11,427 nt of DNA from Planctomycetota bacterium (GTDB taxonomy: Bacteria > Planctomycetota > UBA1135 > GCA-002686595), in assembly GCA_029259675.1 (NCBI GenBank), contig JAJDES010000267.1:1-11427 (forward strand). The letters run 5' to 3'. This document shows positions 5,888-11,427 of the stretch, piece after piece (the stretch's first letter is position 1; each line of letters opens with the position of its first letter). A program made the translations under genes and the position numbers. The notes under the pieces were generated by a model, which saw nothing but the letters and a program-made list of their open reading frames with translations, was not told the DNA's origin and ran no database searches.

Positions 5888-5999
5888 CTGACCGGCCTGG
5901 AGTGCAGCGAGGATCATCTGACCCCATCGACCTCGGCCTAACTCGCCCTTGAGCTTGCCGGCTACCGCAAAGCTGCAAACGCGACCGCAATGCCCGCAA

Positions 6000-6019
6000 T
6001 GAGCCCTAGAGAGGGCTCA
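6000..6019. other. Perfect 8-bp hairpin in the gap after the Rrf2 gene
   Basis: TGAGCCCT (6000-6007) and AGGGCTCA (6012-6019) pair perfectly around an AGAG loop. It lies 131 nt beyond the leftward Rrf2 stop and 83 nt upstream of the 5917 ATG. No T-run follows on either strand. Next to it is a short direct repeat, CCGCAATG twice (5986-6000 region). It could be a 3'-end structure of the Rrf2 mRNA or an operator for the next gene. Confidence 0.35.
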
Positions 6020-6149
6020 GAGGCCTTTCCCGCCATGATTCGCCCCGGTTTTTTGGCCCGCCTCGGCTCCGAATTCAGCACGCGCGAGCGCTTTGCCCCT
6101 TGGTCCCAACGGCCCAAGGGATTAGTACCGTCCTCGAATTGGAAGGGTT

Positions 6150-6656
6150 CTAGTGGCGATTCGCCGAATTGAGGGACCCGTTCGCGGCGGCGCCGGGAGC
6201 ACGGCCGAGGTTGCGCGAATTTGCCACGGGAGCAAGCGTGCTTAGTTGAGCGGCTTGGCCCGTGAGCAAGTCGGCCAAGGTTTGCGTTTGGAGCACCGCA
6301 TAAAACTCCTCAAAGGCCTTGTCGAGCAATTCGGAAAGGCGCTTGGCGGAAACAGGGATTCCATTCGTGCGACTGCCGTTTTGCCAGCCCTGGAGCATGG
6401 GGCCGGGCTCGGTGTGGCGAATCACTTCGCTGATGTTGATTTGGTTTGGCGGAACAGCGAGCGAGACTCCGCCCTTGCGCCCGCGAATGGTTTTTGCCCA
6501 ACCGCCGGATGCGAGCTTGCGAACGAGCTTCACGGCGTTGTCGCGGGAAATGCCGTGGGCTTGGCTAAGCTCCAGCATGGAAATACGACGGTCCTGGTGC
6601 AGCCCTAAAAAGAGCAACACGCGGACTGAATAGTCCGAATTGCGAGTCAGTTGCAT
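6150..6656 (-). CDS. Rrf2-family transcriptional regulator, NsrR-like but without cysteines
   Basis: Winged-helix regulator of the Rrf2 family, closest by eye to NsrR, the nitric-oxide-sensing repressor. The 168-residue product begins MQLTRNSDYSVRVLLFLG, matching the NsrR start and keeping Asp8. The helix-turn-helix spans about 26-53 (ELSQAHGISRDNAVKLVRKL), the wing is TIRGRKGGVSLAVPP (56-70), then ISEVIRHTEP (75-84) and the dimerisation helix ending QTQTLADLL (123-131). NsrR and IscR bind an Fe-S cluster with three cysteines in the loop near 90-105; here that loop (MLQGWQNGSRTNGIPVSAKR, 87-106) has none, and the whole protein lacks cysteine. It is therefore probably cluster-free. The tail after 132 is a low-complexity Ala/Asn/Ser extension. 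An in-frame TGA (6674-6672) fixes the ATG at 6656; no Shine-Dalgarno sequence sits at normal distance. Its targets are unknown. Confidence 0.88.
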   Translation of the reverse strand: MQLTRNSDYSVRVLLFLGLHQDRRISMLELSQAHGISRDNAVKLVRKLASGGWAKTIRGRKGGVSLAVPPNQINISEVIRHTEPGPMLQGWQNGSRTNGIPVSAKRLSELLDKAFEEFYAVLQTQTLADLLTGQAAQLSTLAPVANSRNLGRAPGAAANGSLNSANRH

Positions 6657-6672
6657 TGGGGAAGCGGGCCAT
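6565..6672 (-). CDS. Possible 35-codon upstream ORF overlapping the Rrf2 start out of frame
   Basis: The only good Shine-Dalgarno sequence near the Rrf2 gene, AGGAG (6684-6680), lies 7 nt before an ATG at 6672, not before the Rrf2 ATG at 6656. That ATG opens a different frame that ends at a TAG (6567-6565) inside the Rrf2 gene. The peptide (starting MARFPNATDSQFGLF) resembles nothing known. It may be a translated leader peptide controlling Rrf2 expression, or chance; I lean towards chance or a minor regulatory role. Confidence 0.2.
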   Translation of the reverse strand: MARFPNATDSQFGLFSPRVALFRAAPGPSYFHAGA

Positions 6673-6871
6673 CACGGGACTCCTCTCACAGATCCGTAAT
6701 TCAAAACCCACCACGAGGGCTCTGAGTGATGACCAGCTCCCTTTTTACCGCGAATCGCCTATAGGGGAGTACCGAATTTGGTAATTGGCCCGATTCTGAA
6801 AAAGGACTGTCTCGGAACCCTATTTATAGAGCGGCCTCAGTTCGAAACGGCCACGGCCCTGGGGCGCGCAA

Positions 6872-7858
6872 CTACCACCCCAAGCGGGATTTTGATTGCT
6901 CGATGCGGCGCTCTTGGGATTCCACGTTGCGCTCCGACGCGTCGGCGGGCGGGTATTGGGGCCGGCGCTGAGATGTATAAAGCTCGGTTCGCAAGTGGGC
7001 GAGCATGGCATGACCCTGTCGCCGAGCTCGCTCCGCTCGCAGCGAGGCGAGGTGGATCGGACCGACCACAATTCGCTCGCCCGGTCCGGGCGGAGCCTCG
7101 CTCATGACGCGCCCGTCGTAGTCCACGATCATGCTCCCGCCGGGCCATGAAAAAGGCGGGTAATTGCCGAGTTCGGCGCCTTGGTTCGAAGCCACGACGC
7201 AGGCGGTGTTTTCAATGGCGCGCGCACGGTTGATGACGGTCCACCAATCCATCGGCGGTGTGGCTCCCCAGGGATCCATGTAAGCCGAAATCCGAATCAA
7301 GACTTCCGCGCCCTTAAGAGCCATCTCGCGCGTGACTTCGGGAAACAGCCAGTCGTAACACGTAGCTACTCCCAGGCGTCCAATCTCGGTTTCCGTAACG
7401 GGCAGCGGATCATCGGGATAGTCGGGAATGTCGTGCGGACTCGTGTGCACTTCCCAGGGAATCCACGGGTTCAACTTGCGGTAGCGGGAAAGAATTCCTT
7501 CGGGACCGACCAGGCAAGTTGTGTTGAAGAGCGCATTCGGAAAGCGCGGGTCGATCTCAATCAAGCTGGGCGTTTGCACATAGCAGTTGAGCTCGCGCGC
7601 CTTGGCTTGAAAAGCCTCGATGTGCTCCCCCGGAACTTCAACGGCCAATTTTTCAGCCAACTCCTCCGCAGTCGGATAAACGGGCGCGGCCAAACCGAAC
7701 TCGGGGAACACAGCCAGGCGCACATCGTGGAACGGCTTGTAGCCGACAACCGCTTGCTCAAGCAATTCGAGGCAACGCTTGGTGTTGGCGGCAATCCCCT
7801 TGCGATCCTGGGGGCAGGGCCGATCCACTTGGATGGCGGCGGCGTAGTAAAGGTCCAT
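6872..7858 (-). CDS. Carbon-nitrogen hydrolase (nitrilase superfamily)
   Basis: Predicted thiol hydrolase of non-peptide C-N bonds (nitrile, amide or carbamoyl substrates), cytoplasmic. The Glu-Lys-Cys triad is visible: Glu53 in FPEFGL (51-56), Lys128 in RYRKLNPW (125-132) and nucleophile Cys167 in VATCYDWLFPE (164-174). The auxiliary glutamate is probably Glu136 in PWEVHTSPHD (134-143). Later family segments include INRARAIENTACVVASNQG (208-226) and SWPGGSMIVDYDGRVMSEA (234-252). The product is 328 residues from the ATG at 7858; a TTG at 7864 would add two. The HTSPHD and CYDWLFPE surroundings fit the aliphatic amidase/nitrilase-like branches, but the substrate cannot be told. The C-terminal 30 or so residues are charged and rich in Arg/Glu/Ser. 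It stands alone, with gaps of 215 bp on the Rrf2 side and 162 bp on the other, and no Shine-Dalgarno sequence is visible. Confidence 0.9.
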   Translation of the reverse strand: MDLYYAAAIQVDRPCPQDRKGIAANTKRCLELLEQAVVGYKPFHDVRLAVFPEFGLAAPVYPTAEELAEKLAVEVPGEHIEAFQAKARELNCYVQTPSLIEIDPRFPNALFNTTCLVGPEGILSRYRKLNPWIPWEVHTSPHDIPDYPDDPLPVTETEIGRLGVATCYDWLFPEVTREMALKGAEVLIRISAYMDPWGATPPMDWWTVINRARAIENTACVVASNQGAELGNYPPFSWPGGSMIVDYDGRVMSEAPPGPGERIVVGPIHLASLRAERARRQGHAMLAHLRTELYTSQRRPQYPPADASERNVESQERRIEQSKSRLGW

Positions 7859-7936
7859 AGTCAAATTGTTGGGATGCGACAGGAGCGGTGCGGCATGCTT
7901 CCGCAGCGGCAGTCAGCCGAGCGAAGGAGGGAGCTG

Positions 7937-7992
7937 ATTGGGCCGAAGCCGCGTTGGGCAGATTACGTGTTCCGTTTCGGTCCGTTCCCAAT
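7937..7992. other. Inverted repeat between the FG-GAP protein and the hydrolase
   Basis: ATTGGG-CCGAA (7937-7947) pairs with TTCGG (7976-7980) and, after a 6-nt bulge, CCCAAT (7987-7992), enclosing 28 nt. It sits between the stop of the leftward FG-GAP protein (8021) and the start of the hydrolase (7858). No T-run follows in the leftward direction. It may be a 3'-end hairpin of the upstream gene or a regulatory structure before the hydrolase. Confidence 0.3.
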
Positions 7993-8020
7993 GCTTATGT
8001 TCGGGATCGGGCTTTTGCGC

Positions 8021-11427
<3,407 letters not shown>

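Noticed and set aside
5986..6001. CCGCAATG direct repeat as a CRISPR-like or iteron element
   Set aside because: Only two 8-bp copies are present, too few and too short for an array or an origin.

Overview
The window is GC-rich bacterial chromosomal DNA carrying seven recognisable protein genes, plus the first codons of an eighth cut by the left edge. No rRNA, tRNA, CRISPR array, transposase, integrase or phage gene was found. The mix (TrmH-family methylase, RarA, short-form malic enzyme, nitrilase-superfamily hydrolase, Rrf2-type regulator and a very large TPR/FG-GAP/ASPIC-UnbV protein), together with weak or absent Shine-Dalgarno sequences at several starts, fits an environmental Planctomycetota- or Acidobacteriota-like genome. 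That placement is an inference and is not secure.

Layout. 1-71 (-): start of a gene running off the left edge, probably the ribosome-assembly GTPase RsgA. A 46-bp divergent gap separates it from a rightward pair that overlaps by 8 bp: a TrmH/SpoU-family RNA methyltransferase (118-921) and rarA (914-2182). These three are translation and genome-maintenance genes. 2183-2656 is a convergent gap with a hairpin close to each gene's 3' end. Malic enzyme (2657-3859, -) has a recognisable Shine-Dalgarno sequence, a -10-like box and an operator-like inverted repeat. 3860-4759 is a 900-bp gap with no convincing gene; it contains a strong rightward Rho-independent terminator that no annotated gene explains. 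The rest is leftward: an unrecognised coiled-coil protein (4760-5860), a cysteine-free Rrf2/NsrR-like regulator (6150-6656), a carbon-nitrogen hydrolase (6872-7858), and a TPR + seven-FG-GAP + ASPIC/UnbV protein (8021 to the right edge) whose N-terminus lies outside the window.

The leftward genes from 4760 onward are separated by 160-290 bp gaps and look like independent units rather than one operon. I found no coherent multi-gene defence, biosynthetic or mobile system. The best leads are the orphan terminator and structured transcript near 4380-4529, the Rrf2 regulator that has lost all possible cysteine ligands, and the unassigned coiled-coil protein.
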